DNA of 64,000 nucleotides, from NCBI RefSeq assembly GCF_002884445.1, contig NZ_KZ614144.1:5767787-5831786 (forward strand), given 5' to 3'. Positions 51,341 to 60,024 of this stretch are shown here, in pieces (positions within the stretch are counted from its first letter, which is position 1; each line of letters opens with the position of its first letter). The notes under the pieces were generated by a model. It was not told the DNA's origin and searched no databases. It saw only the letters and a program-made list of their open reading frames with translations. The DNA comes from Paenibacillus castaneae (GTDB lineage Bacteria > Bacillota > Bacilli > Paenibacillales > Paenibacillaceae). The position numbers were made by a program, and so were the translations under genes.

Positions 51341-51740
51341 TAAAAGAAAAAGCCCCTGCAGCATAATATGCTGCAGAGGCGTGTAATCTCGCGGTTCCAC
51401 TCTGCTTGAACAGACCTTCCGATTGGATCGGCGGTTGTCCGTCTTGAGGTCTTTAACGCAGACGATACGTTGCTGCCTACCCTGCTATTCAGCATCTGCC
51501 CTTCATGAACGATACTTTGTTTCCCCGTATCCCTCTAAGTGTGCATTGGTTGCTGAAGCAGCTCGGAACAAAGCTCCCAGGTGCATATTTCCGTTAGGCG
51601 GACCAGACAACTTGCAGCCACATTCTTATTCTCTATTGCCGCATAGCATACGGCAGCGATTCGAATGACGGTTGTCCTCTCTGCGAATCCACAATCAAAC
51701 GTACTTTTCCTGTTCATGGCCGATTCATACATTCATTTAT
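51341..51740 (-). promoter_or_regulatory. T-box leader, cysteine type, upstream of cysE-cysS
   Basis: The T-box core AGAGTGGAACCGCG is at 51390-51403 (minus), followed by the terminator hairpin CTGCAGCA/TGCTGCAG and TTTTTCTTTT (51341-51380). Stem I is bounded by CCGTAT and ATACGG arms (about 51643-51648 and 51530-51535). TGC (Cys) specifier candidates are at 51543-51545, favoured by position near the 3' base of stem I, and 51583-51585. Uncharged tRNA-Cys would allow read-through into cysES. Confidence 0.88.
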
Positions 51741-51747
51741 TAGTCAT

Positions 51748-51776
51748 AGTATACCGAATACCCAAAAATGTGACAA
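51748..51776 (-). promoter_or_regulatory. promoter of the T-box-cysE-cysS operon
   Basis: Minus strand: TTGTCA (51771-51776), 17-nt spacer, TATACT (51748-51753). It lies about 45 nt past the gltX stop and just before the T-box. Confidence 0.75.
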
Positions 51777-51818
51777 GGGTAATATCAAGAGCCCTGTACA
51801 ACCCAGCCTATATTGTGA

Positions 51819-53291
51819 TTATACGCCGAAGCTTTCCAAGCGGCTGCGCAAACGGTCAATTACCTTTTGCTTGCCAAGCAGAGCAAGAGATTGATTTAAA
51901 TCCGGACCATGCGTCTGTCCAGTAAGGGCCGCACGTATCGGCATAAATAGCTGTTTGCCTTTAAAGCCTGTATCCTTCTGTACCTTCTTAATCATTTCTT
52001 TGATGCCGTCTACTTGGAAAGGCGATTCGCCCGCTTCAATTAGTGCTAGAAAAGCTTGCAAAACAACGGGAACTTGCTCCTCCGACAGCACAACTGCCGC
52101 TTCCTCCTCATCCGTTACCTGCTGACTGAAAAATATCTCTGTCATCGGTACGATTTCGGCAGCAAAGCGCAGCTTGTCCTGATGCAAAGCTACGAGATCG
52201 GTTACCCATGCATGTCCTTCTGCATCCAGCTCTTTTGCTACGAGCTCCGCTTTCTGCAAATGCGGCAGGCATAAATCGACAAGGCGCGGAAGCTCTGCTT
52301 TTTTCAAATATTCATTATTCATCCAGCTAAGCTTCTGCGTATCGAACACAGCAGGGCTTTTGCTCAGACGCTCCGGATTAAATACTTCGACCAGCTCTTG
52401 CTGGGTGAACATCTCTTGCTCGCCTTCTGGCGACCAGCCTAGCAAAGCAATGAAATTGAACATAGCTTCAGGCAAATAACCAAGCTCATCATATTGCGAA
52501 ATGAATTGAATAATGGACTCGTCCCGTTTACTAAGCTTCTTGCGCTGCTCGTTGACGATGAGTGTCATATGACCGAACTGCGGCGGCTCCCAGCCGAATG
52601 CTTCATAGATCATAAGCTGACGCGGCGTATTGGATATATGGTCTTCTCCCCGGAGCACATGACTGATTTTCATTAAATAATCGTCAAGGACAACAGCAAA
52701 GTTGTAGGTTGGTATGCCATCTTTCTTCACGATAACGAAATCGCCCATCTCTGCTGTATCGAAGCTGATGGTGCCTTTGACAATATCGTCAAACGTGTAG
52801 GTACGGCCCTCTGGAACACGGAAGCGAATGCTTGGGATACGCCCTTCCGCTTCAAAAGCAAGGCGCTGCTCTTCTGTCAAATTACGATGCTGTCCGGAAT
52901 AACGCGGCGTCTCGTTACGTTCAACCTGCGCCTCCCGCTCCTTCTCCAGCTCCTCTTCGGTACAATAACAACGGTATGCTAGCCCTTTATCAAGCAGCTC
53001 CTGCCAATATTTGTTGTAAATATCGAGCCGTTCTGTCTGACGATAAGGTCCGTAGCCGCCGCCAATGTCGATGCTCTCATCCCAGTCCATACCAAGCCAT
53101 TTCAAATATTTAAGCTGGCTTTCTTCTCCGCCTGCTACATTCCGCTTCACGTCTGTATCTTCAATGCGGACAATAAATTTCCCGCCGCGATTTCTTGCAA
53201 ATAAATAATTAAATAAAGCCGTTCTAGCATTACCGATATGTAAATGTCCCGTTGGTGACGGGGCATAACGTACGCGAACCTCTGCACTCAT
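51819..53291 (-). CDS. gltX: glutamyl-tRNA synthetase
   Basis: A 490-residue class I GluRS. VRYAPSPTGHLHIGNARTALFN has the HIGH-type motif; KLSKRDESI is the KMSKS equivalent. A Cys pair, CYCTEEELEKE, is seen in the N-terminal part. Most Gram-positives use a non-discriminating GluRS that also charges tRNA-Gln for the GatCAB route. The ATG at 53289-53291 has GGGAGG 8 nt upstream. It lies between ispF and the T-box of cysE, as in B. subtilis. Confidence 0.97.
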   Translation of the reverse strand: MSAEVRVRYAPSPTGHLHIGNARTALFNYLFARNRGGKFIVRIEDTDVKRNVAGGEESQLKYLKWLGMDWDESIDIGGGYGPYRQTERLDIYNKYWQELLDKGLAYRCYCTEEELEKEREAQVERNETPRYSGQHRNLTEEQRLAFEAEGRIPSIRFRVPEGRTYTFDDIVKGTISFDTAEMGDFVIVKKDGIPTYNFAVVLDDYLMKISHVLRGEDHISNTPRQLMIYEAFGWEPPQFGHMTLIVNEQRKKLSKRDESIIQFISQYDELGYLPEAMFNFIALLGWSPEGEQEMFTQQELVEVFNPERLSKSPAVFDTQKLSWMNNEYLKKAELPRLVDLCLPHLQKAELVAKELDAEGHAWVTDLVALHQDKLRFAAEIVPMTEIFFSQQVTDEEEAAVVLSEEQVPVVLQAFLALIEAGESPFQVDGIKEMIKKVQKDTGFKGKQLFMPIRAALTGQTHGPDLNQSLALLGKQKVIDRLRSRLESFGV

Positions 53292-53307
53292 CTGAAAAAC
53301 CTCCCTC

Positions 53308-53371
53308 AAGTTTTGCGAAGCAAAAGCTTACTTCGTAAGCATCTACTATAAAAGTTTTGCGAAACAAAAGC
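53308..53371. repeat. duplicated 20-bp hairpin-forming repeat upstream of gltX
   Basis: AAGTTTTGCGAAGCAAAAGC (53308-53327) recurs with one change, G to A, at 53352-53371. Each unit folds as TTTTGC-GAA-GCAAAA. Between them CTTAC-TTC-GTAAG forms another small hairpin. The elements lie in the leader before the gltX ribosome binding site. Confidence 0.75.
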
Positions 53372-53400
53372 AGCTTAAACTGTAATTAATATAAATGTAA

Positions 53401-53883
53401 TCATAGCACGTCTTTAATTAGACAAACAACAGATTGCGCTGCAATCCCTTCGCCGCGTCCCACGAAACCAAGCTGCTCCGTCGTCGTAGCTTTCACGTTT
53501 ACTTGCGATACATCCGCTTCGAGCGCCTTTGCAATGACTTCCACCATCTGCGGTATATATGGCAGCATTTTTGGACGCTGTGCCATAATGGTGGAATCGA
53601 TGTTGCCCAGCTTATAGCCCCGCTCCCGGACAAGCTCCCATACCCGCTCCAGCAGCACTAAGCTGTCCGCATCTTTATAGGCAGCATCGGTATCCGGAAA
53701 ATGCTTGCCGATGTCGCCAAGGCCCAATGCGCCAAGTATTGCATCCGTTATCGCATGTAGCAGAACATCAGCATCAGAATGACCAAGAAGCCCTTTCTCA
53801 TACGGTAACGTTACGCCTCCAATAATACAGGGACGTCCTTCTACTAATTGATGCACATCAAATCCTTGCCCTACTCGAATCAT
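53401..53883 (-). CDS. ispF: 2-C-methyl-D-erythritol 2,4-cyclodiphosphate synthase
   Basis: A 160-residue IspF of the MEP pathway, which cyclises CDP-methylerythritol phosphate to MEcPP. MIRVGQGFDVHQL holds the zinc ligands Asp and His; GHSDADVLLHAITDA the third; the C-terminal TTTEQLGFVGRGEGIAAQSV is conserved. Its ATG overlaps the ispD stop (ATGA), so IspD and IspF are coupled. Confidence 0.97.
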   Translation of the reverse strand: MIRVGQGFDVHQLVEGRPCIIGGVTLPYEKGLLGHSDADVLLHAITDAILGALGLGDIGKHFPDTDAAYKDADSLVLLERVWELVRERGYKLGNIDSTIMAQRPKMLPYIPQMVEVIAKALEADVSQVNVKATTTEQLGFVGRGEGIAAQSVVCLIKDVL

Positions 53884-54596
53884 CCTTGCTCACCATTCCC
53901 CTCTGCCTCATCGGCATGACGCTTCGCGAGCAGAAATTCCGCCCACGGCAAATCTTCAGGCGTCGTTATTTTGATATTTGTGTACTCGCCTTCTGCTACG
54001 GTAACCTCTGCGCCTAAACGCTCTACTACCATTGCATCGTCTGTTCCAATGAAGCCCTCTGCAATTGCACGTTCATGCGCATCCAGCAGCAGAACACGTC
54101 GAAAAGCTTGTGGCGTTTGTATCGCCCACAAGCTTCGCCGGTCCGGTGTTGAAACGATTACTCCCGCTTCATTTACTTGTTTAATCGTATCTTTGACGGG
54201 TACGGCCAGCACAGAAGCGCCGCTTTGCTCTGCCGCCTCGCAGCAAGCACGAACGGCATTAGCCGTGACTAGCGGCCGAACACCGTCATGCACCATGACC
54301 CATTCTGTCGTCAATGCCTGAAGACCGCAGTAGACAGAGTGCTGACGTTCCTTGCCGCCGGCTACAACAGCTTTTATCTTGGTCAGTGCGTACTCCGTTA
54401 CCCAATCACGGCATCTCTGCACATCATCGCTTCCAACGACAAGCACAGCTTCCCTCACGGTATCCATAGACTGAAAGAGCTCTAATGTATGGACGAGAAT
54501 AGGCTTGTCCCTAAGCTGCAAATATTGCTTACTTTCTTTCGTTCCCATCCGCGTACCGCGTCCGGCCGCAACGATAACGACTCCCCAGTCTCCCAT
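53880..54596 (-). CDS. ispD: 2-C-methyl-D-erythritol 4-phosphate cytidylyltransferase
   Basis: A 238-residue IspD. VVIVAAGRGTRMGTKESKQYLQL binds CTP; VMVHDGVRPLVT and GTDDAMVVERLG, with TNIKITTPEDL, are family motifs. It makes CDP-methylerythritol, the substrate chain that leads to IspF. The start is uncertain: ATG at 54594-54596 has only GAAGGA very close and CAGG further off, while a GTG six codons earlier has no clear site. Confidence 0.95.
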   Translation of the reverse strand: MGDWGVVIVAAGRGTRMGTKESKQYLQLRDKPILVHTLELFQSMDTVREAVLVVGSDDVQRCRDWVTEYALTKIKAVVAGGKERQHSVYCGLQALTTEWVMVHDGVRPLVTANAVRACCEAAEQSGASVLAVPVKDTIKQVNEAGVIVSTPDRRSLWAIQTPQAFRRVLLLDAHERAIAEGFIGTDDAMVVERLGAEVTVAEGEYTNIKITTPEDLPWAEFLLAKRHADEAEGNGEQG

Positions 54597-54743
54597 TCCT
54601 TCGACCTGCCTCACACTTTGTTCAAGCGCAAACGGCTATTGCCACCCTTAGGAGCATAAGCAAACGTATCACGCTGACATACAAACCTCGCAAAATAGGA
54701 GGCTTATACTTTCATATTTATTCAATATGACTATCATACCTTT

Positions 54744-55841
54744 TTACAGCGCTTTTTCCAACAGCTTCGGCTTAGCGAATATCATTCGTCCCGCTGATGT
54801 CTGCAGTACACTGGTAACGAGAACCTCCATTGTCGTACCAATATACTCGCGTCCGCCTTCTACAACAATCATCGTCCCATCATCTAAATAGGCGACGCCC
54901 TGACCGTGCTCCTTGCCATCCTTAATCACTTGAACAATAATTTCTTCCCCTGGCAGCACGACAGGCTTAACCGCATTAGCAAGATCATTAATATTCAGTA
55001 CAGATACGCCCTGCAGCTCGCACACCTTATTCAAGTTAAAATCATTCGTCACAACTTTGCCGTGAAGTGCTTTCGCCAGCTTGACCAGCTTACTGTCCAC
55101 TTCGCCGATTTCCTCGAAGTCACCCTCGTAAATAAGAACTCTTACATCAAGCTCCTTCTGAATCTTATTCAAAATATCAAGCCCGCGCCGTCCCCTATTC
55201 CGTTTCAGCAGATCAGATGAATCCGCTATATGCTGCAGCTCCTCCAGCACGAATTCAGGGATTACAAGAGTACCTTCAATAAATCCGGTTTTACATATGT
55301 CCGCAATTCGTCCATCAATAATAACGCTTGTATCCAGTATTTTGTGCTCCTCATATCCGCCAGCTTCATCAGTTGCCGGCACCATTCGGCGCTTCTCCAG
55401 CAATGACATGAAGCCTTCTGCAAGCTCCTCCTGCTTCCGCAGCCCGATTTGCATGCCTAAATAACCAAAGCACAGCATCATCGCTGCAGGAATAAGGCTG
55501 CCCATACCCTTCAGGCCTGACACAGCAGGATAAATTAATACGGCAAGCAGTAAGCCCGCGAGTAATCCGCCTGCTCCAGCAACAAGCTTCTGCATCGGAA
55601 GCGACGCTGTCTGCTCCGCACCCTTCTCCATATAACGAATGACTTGCCCTGCCAGCATCGTTGCCAAAGCTACACCAAAAACTGCGCCAATTGCTACATT
55701 CATGTAATAAGTGCCGGATCGCTGCAGCATACCGAATGATGAGCCAGACCAAGCGGCTGCCCCATTTACCCATCCGTATACCTCACCGCCTGCCATACCG
55801 CCAAATAACAAACCCATTAATTGAATTATTCGTCTAACCAT
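54744..55841 (-). CDS. yacL: PIN-TRAM domain membrane protein YacL
   Basis: A 365-residue protein with about four N-terminal membrane segments (1-135), a PIN nuclease domain starting LDTSVIIDGRIADICKTGF (about 167-185; Asp motif), with GDFEEIGEVDSKLVKLAKAL and VVTNDFNLNKVC, and a C-terminal TRAM domain (EEIIVQVIKDGKEHGQGVAYLDDGTMIVVEGG). The PIN acidic residues look intact, suggesting an RNase of unknown targets. It is the conserved neighbour of ispD and disA-radA. ATG after a GGAGGTG site. Confidence 0.9.
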   Translation of the reverse strand: MVRRIIQLMGLLFGGMAGGEVYGWVNGAAAWSGSSFGMLQRSGTYYMNVAIGAVFGVALATMLAGQVIRYMEKGAEQTASLPMQKLVAGAGGLLAGLLLAVLIYPAVSGLKGMGSLIPAAMMLCFGYLGMQIGLRKQEELAEGFMSLLEKRRMVPATDEAGGYEEHKILDTSVIIDGRIADICKTGFIEGTLVIPEFVLEELQHIADSSDLLKRNRGRRGLDILNKIQKELDVRVLIYEGDFEEIGEVDSKLVKLAKALHGKVVTNDFNLNKVCELQGVSVLNINDLANAVKPVVLPGEEIIVQVIKDGKEHGQGVAYLDDGTMIVVEGGREYIGTTMEVLVTSVLQTSAGRMIFAKPKLLEKAL

Positions 55842-55942
55842 TATGGTTCACCTCCACTACAATTATGTTCCAATAATTGAATTGCTAAACCGTGGGGACG
55901 AACATTAATTACAAACATTTATAAATTTTAATAATTCATATT

Positions 55943-55971
55943 TTGAAAACGAGCGTAAGGAGGCTTATAAT
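55943..55971 (+). promoter_or_regulatory. promoter of the 56010 gene
   Basis: Plus strand: TTGAAA (55943-55948), 17-nt spacer, TATAAT (55966-55971). It is divergent from yacL. Confidence 0.7.
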
Positions 55972-56009
55972 GGGAGATGAGATAACTTCATGAGAGGTTG
56001 GTGAAAGAG

Positions 56010-56414
56010 ATGGAACCGATGAGTACTCCTACACTGGATCAATTTCAACATCAAGTATCCGAACTGCTGCTTAGGCACCGCAGCTTGCTTGATGTCATGT
56101 CAAAATTCGGACAGTCAGGCGCATCTGTTAATCGTGCGGTTACCAAAGCGGTTACGGACTGCGGCTGTATTGAATTAAATGCCCGAAAGCAGCAATATTC
56201 GAATGAGCATAATCTTGAGGATGCCAAAGTCACACTGCAAAGTCATCTCTCAGGAGCCGTATGTGAGCATTGCCGTGAAGCTCTCAAGTCTGAACTTGGC
56301 CGCAATTTATTTTATATGACCGCATTATGCAATTTGCTCGATATTCAACTGGATGAAGTTATTGCTGACGAATATGACAAATGCTCAACATTAGGCCTAT
56401 TTAATTTAACCTAA
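56010..56414 (+). CDS. cysteine-containing protein of unknown function, 134 aa
   Basis: Unknown function; I recall similar proteins in Paenibacillus (possibly filed under DUF1573, which I cannot check). The product is helical (DQFQHQVSELLLRHRSLLDVM; RNLFYMTALCNLLDI) with six cysteines: CGC (51, 53), CEHC (85, 88), C107 and C125. The CGC and CEHC groups could together bind a metal; this is inference. No signal peptide or membrane segment. The start is uncertain: ATG at 56010 or 56019 and a GTG at 56001 are possible, with GAGAGG at 55992-55997 as the site. It is one of few plus-strand genes in this half, with its own promoter and a bidirectional terminator shared with pssA. Confidence 0.75.
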   Translation: MEPMSTPTLDQFQHQVSELLLRHRSLLDVMSKFGQSGASVNRAVTKAVTDCGCIELNARKQQYSNEHNLEDAKVTLQSHLSGAVCEHCREALKSELGRNLFYMTALCNLLDIQLDEVIADEYDKCSTLGLFNLT

Positions 56415-56428
56415 TGGTGCAAAAACGA

Positions 56429-56479
56429 AAAAAACCGCTCCTTCTATTCCTTAATAAAGGAAAGAATAGCGGTTTTTAT
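56429..56479. terminator. bidirectional terminator between the 56010 gene and pssA
   Basis: AAAACCGCT (56431-56439) pairs with AGCGGTTTT (56468-56476), with an inner TTCTATTCCTT/AAGGAAAGAAT stem and A/T runs on both outer sides. Confidence 0.85.
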
Positions 56480-56548
56480 TTATGTGCAATAAAAAATATA
56501 TGCTCTTAGACGACTATCAACAAACAAACACTCTAACCATAAAAGGTT

Positions 56549-57298
56549 CTAAGCCGTATGTTCGGAATGAACGAGATCCTCAGGATCGTCTTTTTGCTTG
56601 CCGCGCTTGCGGTTTCGCTTTTTTAGACGGCGATCAACGTTTTTTTTTAGGCCGTACAGCGCGTATAGAAGCAGCGGTACGAACACGATTTTGGATAAGC
56701 TGTTTTTAAATACAAGTCCAAGCACAACCGCAACTAGAACAACGATTGGAACAACCCAAACTGCACTCTTCGGTATTCCTACCTTCTTGAAATTTGGATA
56801 TCTTATTGTACTAACCATAAGTAAGGCAAGCACAACCGTGCTTCCAAGCAAAATGGATAAGTAAATGTCATTCGCAAATAAAGCCAATGTTGCTAAAACA
56901 CCGCCTGCTGCAGGAATAGGAAGTCCTATAAAGTAACCTGGAGGAGTGCTGGATATGACATTGAAGCGAGCAAGACGCAAGGCTCCGCATATCGGAAATA
57001 ATGCCGTTGCAATCCATGCGACAGCTGGGTTCAAATCCTGAAAAGCAACTACATACATAATAAATGCCGGCGCTACACCGAATGAAATAACATCGGATAA
57101 AGAATCAAGCTCCTTACCGAATTCACTTTGGACATTAAGCGCACGAGCAACCCGCCCATCAACGCCGTCAAGCAACATGGCGATCAATACCATCATGGCT
57201 GCCGTATCTGGTTTTTCGTTAAAAACAAGAATGATGGCGATTACTCCTAGGAATAAGTTCCCCACCGTGAGAAGGCTCGGTATCGATTTTGTGATCAT
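56549..57298 (-). CDS. pssA: CDP-diacylglycerol-serine O-phosphatidyltransferase
   Basis: A 249-residue CDP-alcohol phosphatidyltransferase that makes phosphatidylserine at the membrane. The signature D-G-x2-A-R-x8-G-x3-D-x3-D is read in LLDGVDGRVARALNVQSEFGKELDSLSDVISFG. About seven membrane segments; the C-terminal 30 residues are strongly basic (KKNVDRRLKKRNRKRGKQKDD). The ATG at 57296-57298 has AGAGGTGG 7 nt upstream. Not found at this site in B. subtilis, where it is elsewhere. Transcribed from a promoter inside disA. Confidence 0.93.
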   Translation of the reverse strand: MITKSIPSLLTVGNLFLGVIAIILVFNEKPDTAAMMVLIAMLLDGVDGRVARALNVQSEFGKELDSLSDVISFGVAPAFIMYVVAFQDLNPAVAWIATALFPICGALRLARFNVISSTPPGYFIGLPIPAAGGVLATLALFANDIYLSILLGSTVVLALLMVSTIRYPNFKKVGIPKSAVWVVPIVVLVAVVLGLVFKNSLSKIVFVPLLLYALYGLKKNVDRRLKKRNRKRGKQKDDPEDLVHSEHTA

Positions 57299-57337
57299 CT
57301 TTTCCACCTCTTCTCTACTATGCCCCTAAAACCATAA

Positions 57338-57370
57338 GGAATGTATTAGAAAGTTATAGGAGTACATTCC
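57338..57370. repeat. 8-bp inverted repeat at the pssA transcription start
   Basis: GGAATGTA (57338-57345) and TACATTCC (57363-57370) flank 17 bp right after the pssA -10 element. Its place fits an operator or an mRNA 5' hairpin. Confidence 0.5.
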
Positions 57371-57374
57371 ATCT

Positions 57375-57403
57375 ATTGTATGGGATTTAAATTTGCCTGT
57401 CAA
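57375..57403 (-). promoter_or_regulatory. promoter of pssA overlapping the disA stop
   Basis: Minus strand: TTGACA (57398-57403), 17-nt spacer, TACAAT (57375-57380). The -35 is inside the last codons of disA, whose stop codon is at 57387-57389. Confidence 0.7.
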
Positions 57404-58463
57404 TGAACATTTGCTCTTGAATCCGTTTGAGTCCTTCTTTAATAGCTCTGGCTCGAACCTCTCCAATTCCTTCAACCTCATCCAGCTCCTCAATTGTGGC
57501 CATCAGAATATGCGGTAATCGTCCGAATTGCTCAATCAAATTATTCATAATAATGAGAGGCAATCTAGGTATCTTGTTCAGCAGTCTATAGCCGCGCGGC
57601 AATACGGATTCCTCATTCATATTATTGGTGTGCGGATAGCCAATCAAGCGAATAATCGGCGGCGCATCAAGCAGCTCATCCGAGCTTAGCTTCTTCAGGC
57701 CTGCTCGAATATCTCTGATCTTCTCGTCTGAATTTTCTTTCGCATAATCCTTAAGCAAGTACCATGCATCTTCCTCTACACCGCCCACCAGTTCATCCAT
57801 TTGCATACTGATCAAGCGGCCTTCTGTGCCTAGCTCATTAACATAGCGTTTGATTTCCATCTTAATCCGCAGCACCATCTCTACACGCTGGATAACGTGG
57901 GCGACTTCTTGAAGCGTCACAAGCTCCTCGAACTCCAGCGCAGACAAATTGGTAAATGACTGCGTCAGAACCGCTTTATATTTCTCCAGTGTTTGAATAG
58001 CTTGATTAGCCTTAGTAAGAATAACGCCCATATCCTTCAACGAATAGCGAAGATTGCCTTGATAAAGCGTTATAATATTGCGCCGCTGAGAAATGGAGAC
58101 AACAAGCCTGCCGGTTTGCTTAGCCACACGCTCCGCAGTACGATGACGAATGCCCGTTTCGATCGACGGAATGGTGCTGTTTGGAATGAGCTGAGTATTA
58201 GCATACAATATTCGACGCATATCCTCGCTCAAAATAATGGCACCGTCCATTTTTGCGAGTTCGTATAAATAGTTTGGAGAGAAATCACAGTTGATGGAAA
58301 AGCCCCCATCCACAACCTCCATCACTTCAGGACTATAGCCTACAACAATTAGCGCTCCCGTTTTGGCACGAAGCACATTCTCCAGCCCATCGCGAAAAGG
58401 GGTTCCTGGTGCAACTAATTGTAATAACTGATTCATAATTTCAAGCTGTGTAGGTTCCTTCAT
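57387..58463 (-). CDS. disA: diadenylate cyclase and DNA integrity scanning protein DisA
   Basis: A 358-residue DisA, which makes c-di-AMP while scanning DNA; synthesis stops at branched structures. N-terminal DAC domain: DGAIILSED and GIRHRTAERVAKQT are the catalytic motifs, both intact. A helical spine (about 140-285) leads to C-terminal HhH domains (LPHILMATIEELDEVEGIGEVRARAIKEGL) for DNA binding. The ATG at 58461-58463 has GGGGG 6-7 nt upstream. It follows radA by 10 bp; in B. subtilis RadA and DisA interact. Confidence 0.97.
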   Translation of the reverse strand: MKEPTQLEIMNQLLQLVAPGTPFRDGLENVLRAKTGALIVVGYSPEVMEVVDGGFSINCDFSPNYLYELAKMDGAIILSEDMRRILYANTQLIPNSTIPSIETGIRHRTAERVAKQTGRLVVSISQRRNIITLYQGNLRYSLKDMGVILTKANQAIQTLEKYKAVLTQSFTNLSALEFEELVTLQEVAHVIQRVEMVLRIKMEIKRYVNELGTEGRLISMQMDELVGGVEEDAWYLLKDYAKENSDEKIRDIRAGLKKLSSDELLDAPPIIRLIGYPHTNNMNEESVLPRGYRLLNKIPRLPLIIMNNLIEQFGRLPHILMATIEELDEVEGIGEVRARAIKEGLKRIQEQMFIDRQI

Positions 58464-58473
58464 CGTCTGCCCC

Positions 58474-59841
58474 CTATCCAAGCGCTGCCTTAAGTGCTTC
58501 CGCTACTGTGCTGACGCCAATTATTTCGATACCTTCGGGATGCTTCCATCCCTTCATGCTCTTCTCAGGCATAATAACCCGTTTGAAGCCCAGCTTCTCG
58601 GCTTCCTTTACCCGCTGCTCTGCTCGCGACACAGCACGAACCTCGCCTGTTAAGCCTACCTCTCCGAACACAACATCATACGGCTTTGTGGGCGAATCCC
58701 GGAAGCTCGAAGCGATGCAGACGGCTCCCGCCAAATCAACTGCCGGCTCATCCAGCTTCAAGCCGCCCGCTACATTTAAATATGCATCCTGTGTTTGGAG
58801 GAACATCCCGTTCCGCTTCTCAAGCACCGCCATAATGAGCGCCATCCGATTATGGTCTATCCCTGTTGACATTCTTCTCGGCGAAGGGAAGTTAGTCGTT
58901 GTAACAAGAGCCTGCAGTTCAACTAAGACCGGCCTTGTTCCTTCCATGCTTGCTACGACAATAGAACCGGATACACCTAATGGACGCTCAGATAAAAATA
59001 ATTCCGAAGGGTTAGACACCTCGCGAAGACCGTCCTCACCCATTTCGAATATTCCGATCTCATTCGTTGAACCAAAACGGTTTTTCACCGCGCGAAGCAA
59101 TCGATACGTATGATGGCGCTCGCCTTCAAAGTAAAGGACGCAATCCACCATATGCTCAAGCATTCTTGGGCCTGCGATTGCACCTTCCTTTGTAACATGG
59201 CCTACAAGAACGGTAGCAATACCTTGAATCTTGGCAACGCGCATGAAATGAGCTGTACACTCGCGAACCTGTGATACACTTCCGGGCGCAGACTGGATGC
59301 CTGGATCATAGACCGTTTGAATCGAATCAATAACAAGAAAATCTGGCTGTACCGATTCAATCGCATCATTAATTTGCTCCATATTCGTCTCGCATAACAC
59401 ATACAACGATTCGGTCAGCGCGCCAAGTCGATCTGCTCTTAGCCTCGTTTGACGAACTGACTCCTCTCCGGAAATATAAAGCACCCTCAATCCTTTAACG
59501 GCAAGCGCGTGAGAGGTTTGCAGCAGCAGTGTTGATTTGCCGATGCCTGGATCGCCACCTACAAGAATAAGTGAGCCGGGAACAACGCCTCCGCCAAGCA
59601 CGCGGTTAAGCTCAACCATTTTGGTTTCGATGCGCGGCTCTTGCCCACTTTCTATATGTATGATGGACTGTGGCTTTTCTTTCGCCTGATACGACGATAA
59701 TCCAACGCCCTTCGTTTTCACTACTGATTCTTTCTCTTCCACCATAGAGTTCCAAGCATGGCAGCCGGGGCATTTACCGAGCCATTTGGCCGATTCGGTC
59801 CCGCATTCCGCACAAACAAATTTAGATTTTATTTTGGCCAT
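58474..59841 (-). CDS. radA: DNA repair protein RadA (Sms)
   Basis: A 455-residue RadA. N-terminal zinc finger CAECGTESAKWLGKCPGC (about 8-25), then the RecA-like ATPase with Walker A GGDPGIGKSTLL, KNRFGSTNEIGIFEM (the KNRFG RadA signature), and a C-terminal Lon-like domain. It helps branch migration in recombination. The ATG at 59839-59841 follows AAGGAG; an extension upstream lacks family similarity. The order clpC-radA-disA is that of B. subtilis except for the gene at 60221 in between. Confidence 0.97.
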   Translation of the reverse strand: MAKIKSKFVCAECGTESAKWLGKCPGCHAWNSMVEEKESVVKTKGVGLSSYQAKEKPQSIIHIESGQEPRIETKMVELNRVLGGGVVPGSLILVGGDPGIGKSTLLLQTSHALAVKGLRVLYISGEESVRQTRLRADRLGALTESLYVLCETNMEQINDAIESVQPDFLVIDSIQTVYDPGIQSAPGSVSQVRECTAHFMRVAKIQGIATVLVGHVTKEGAIAGPRMLEHMVDCVLYFEGERHHTYRLLRAVKNRFGSTNEIGIFEMGEDGLREVSNPSELFLSERPLGVSGSIVVASMEGTRPVLVELQALVTTTNFPSPRRMSTGIDHNRMALIMAVLEKRNGMFLQTQDAYLNVAGGLKLDEPAVDLAGAVCIASSFRDSPTKPYDVVFGEVGLTGEVRAVSRAEQRVKEAEKLGFKRVIMPEKSMKGWKHPEGIEIIGVSTVAEALKAALG

Positions 59842-60024
59842 CCTGTACTCCTTAAAACGTGATGAGCTCACATAAGCTCTTGAAAATATCGTAATTCACC
59901 GTCAACAATGGCAATATATAAAGTTTACCATTTTATCCTCATTGTATAAACCAAATTCTACACAAAATAATTATGAACATGTGCTTAGTCTGTTTTTTTG
60001 CCGATAAAAGACCTTTTCAAGGCT

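Noticed and set aside
55970..55993. Seven-codon open frame (ATG...TGA) after AAGGAGG upstream of the 56010 gene
   Set aside because: Its start overlaps the -10 element of the probable promoter, so it would not be in the transcript.
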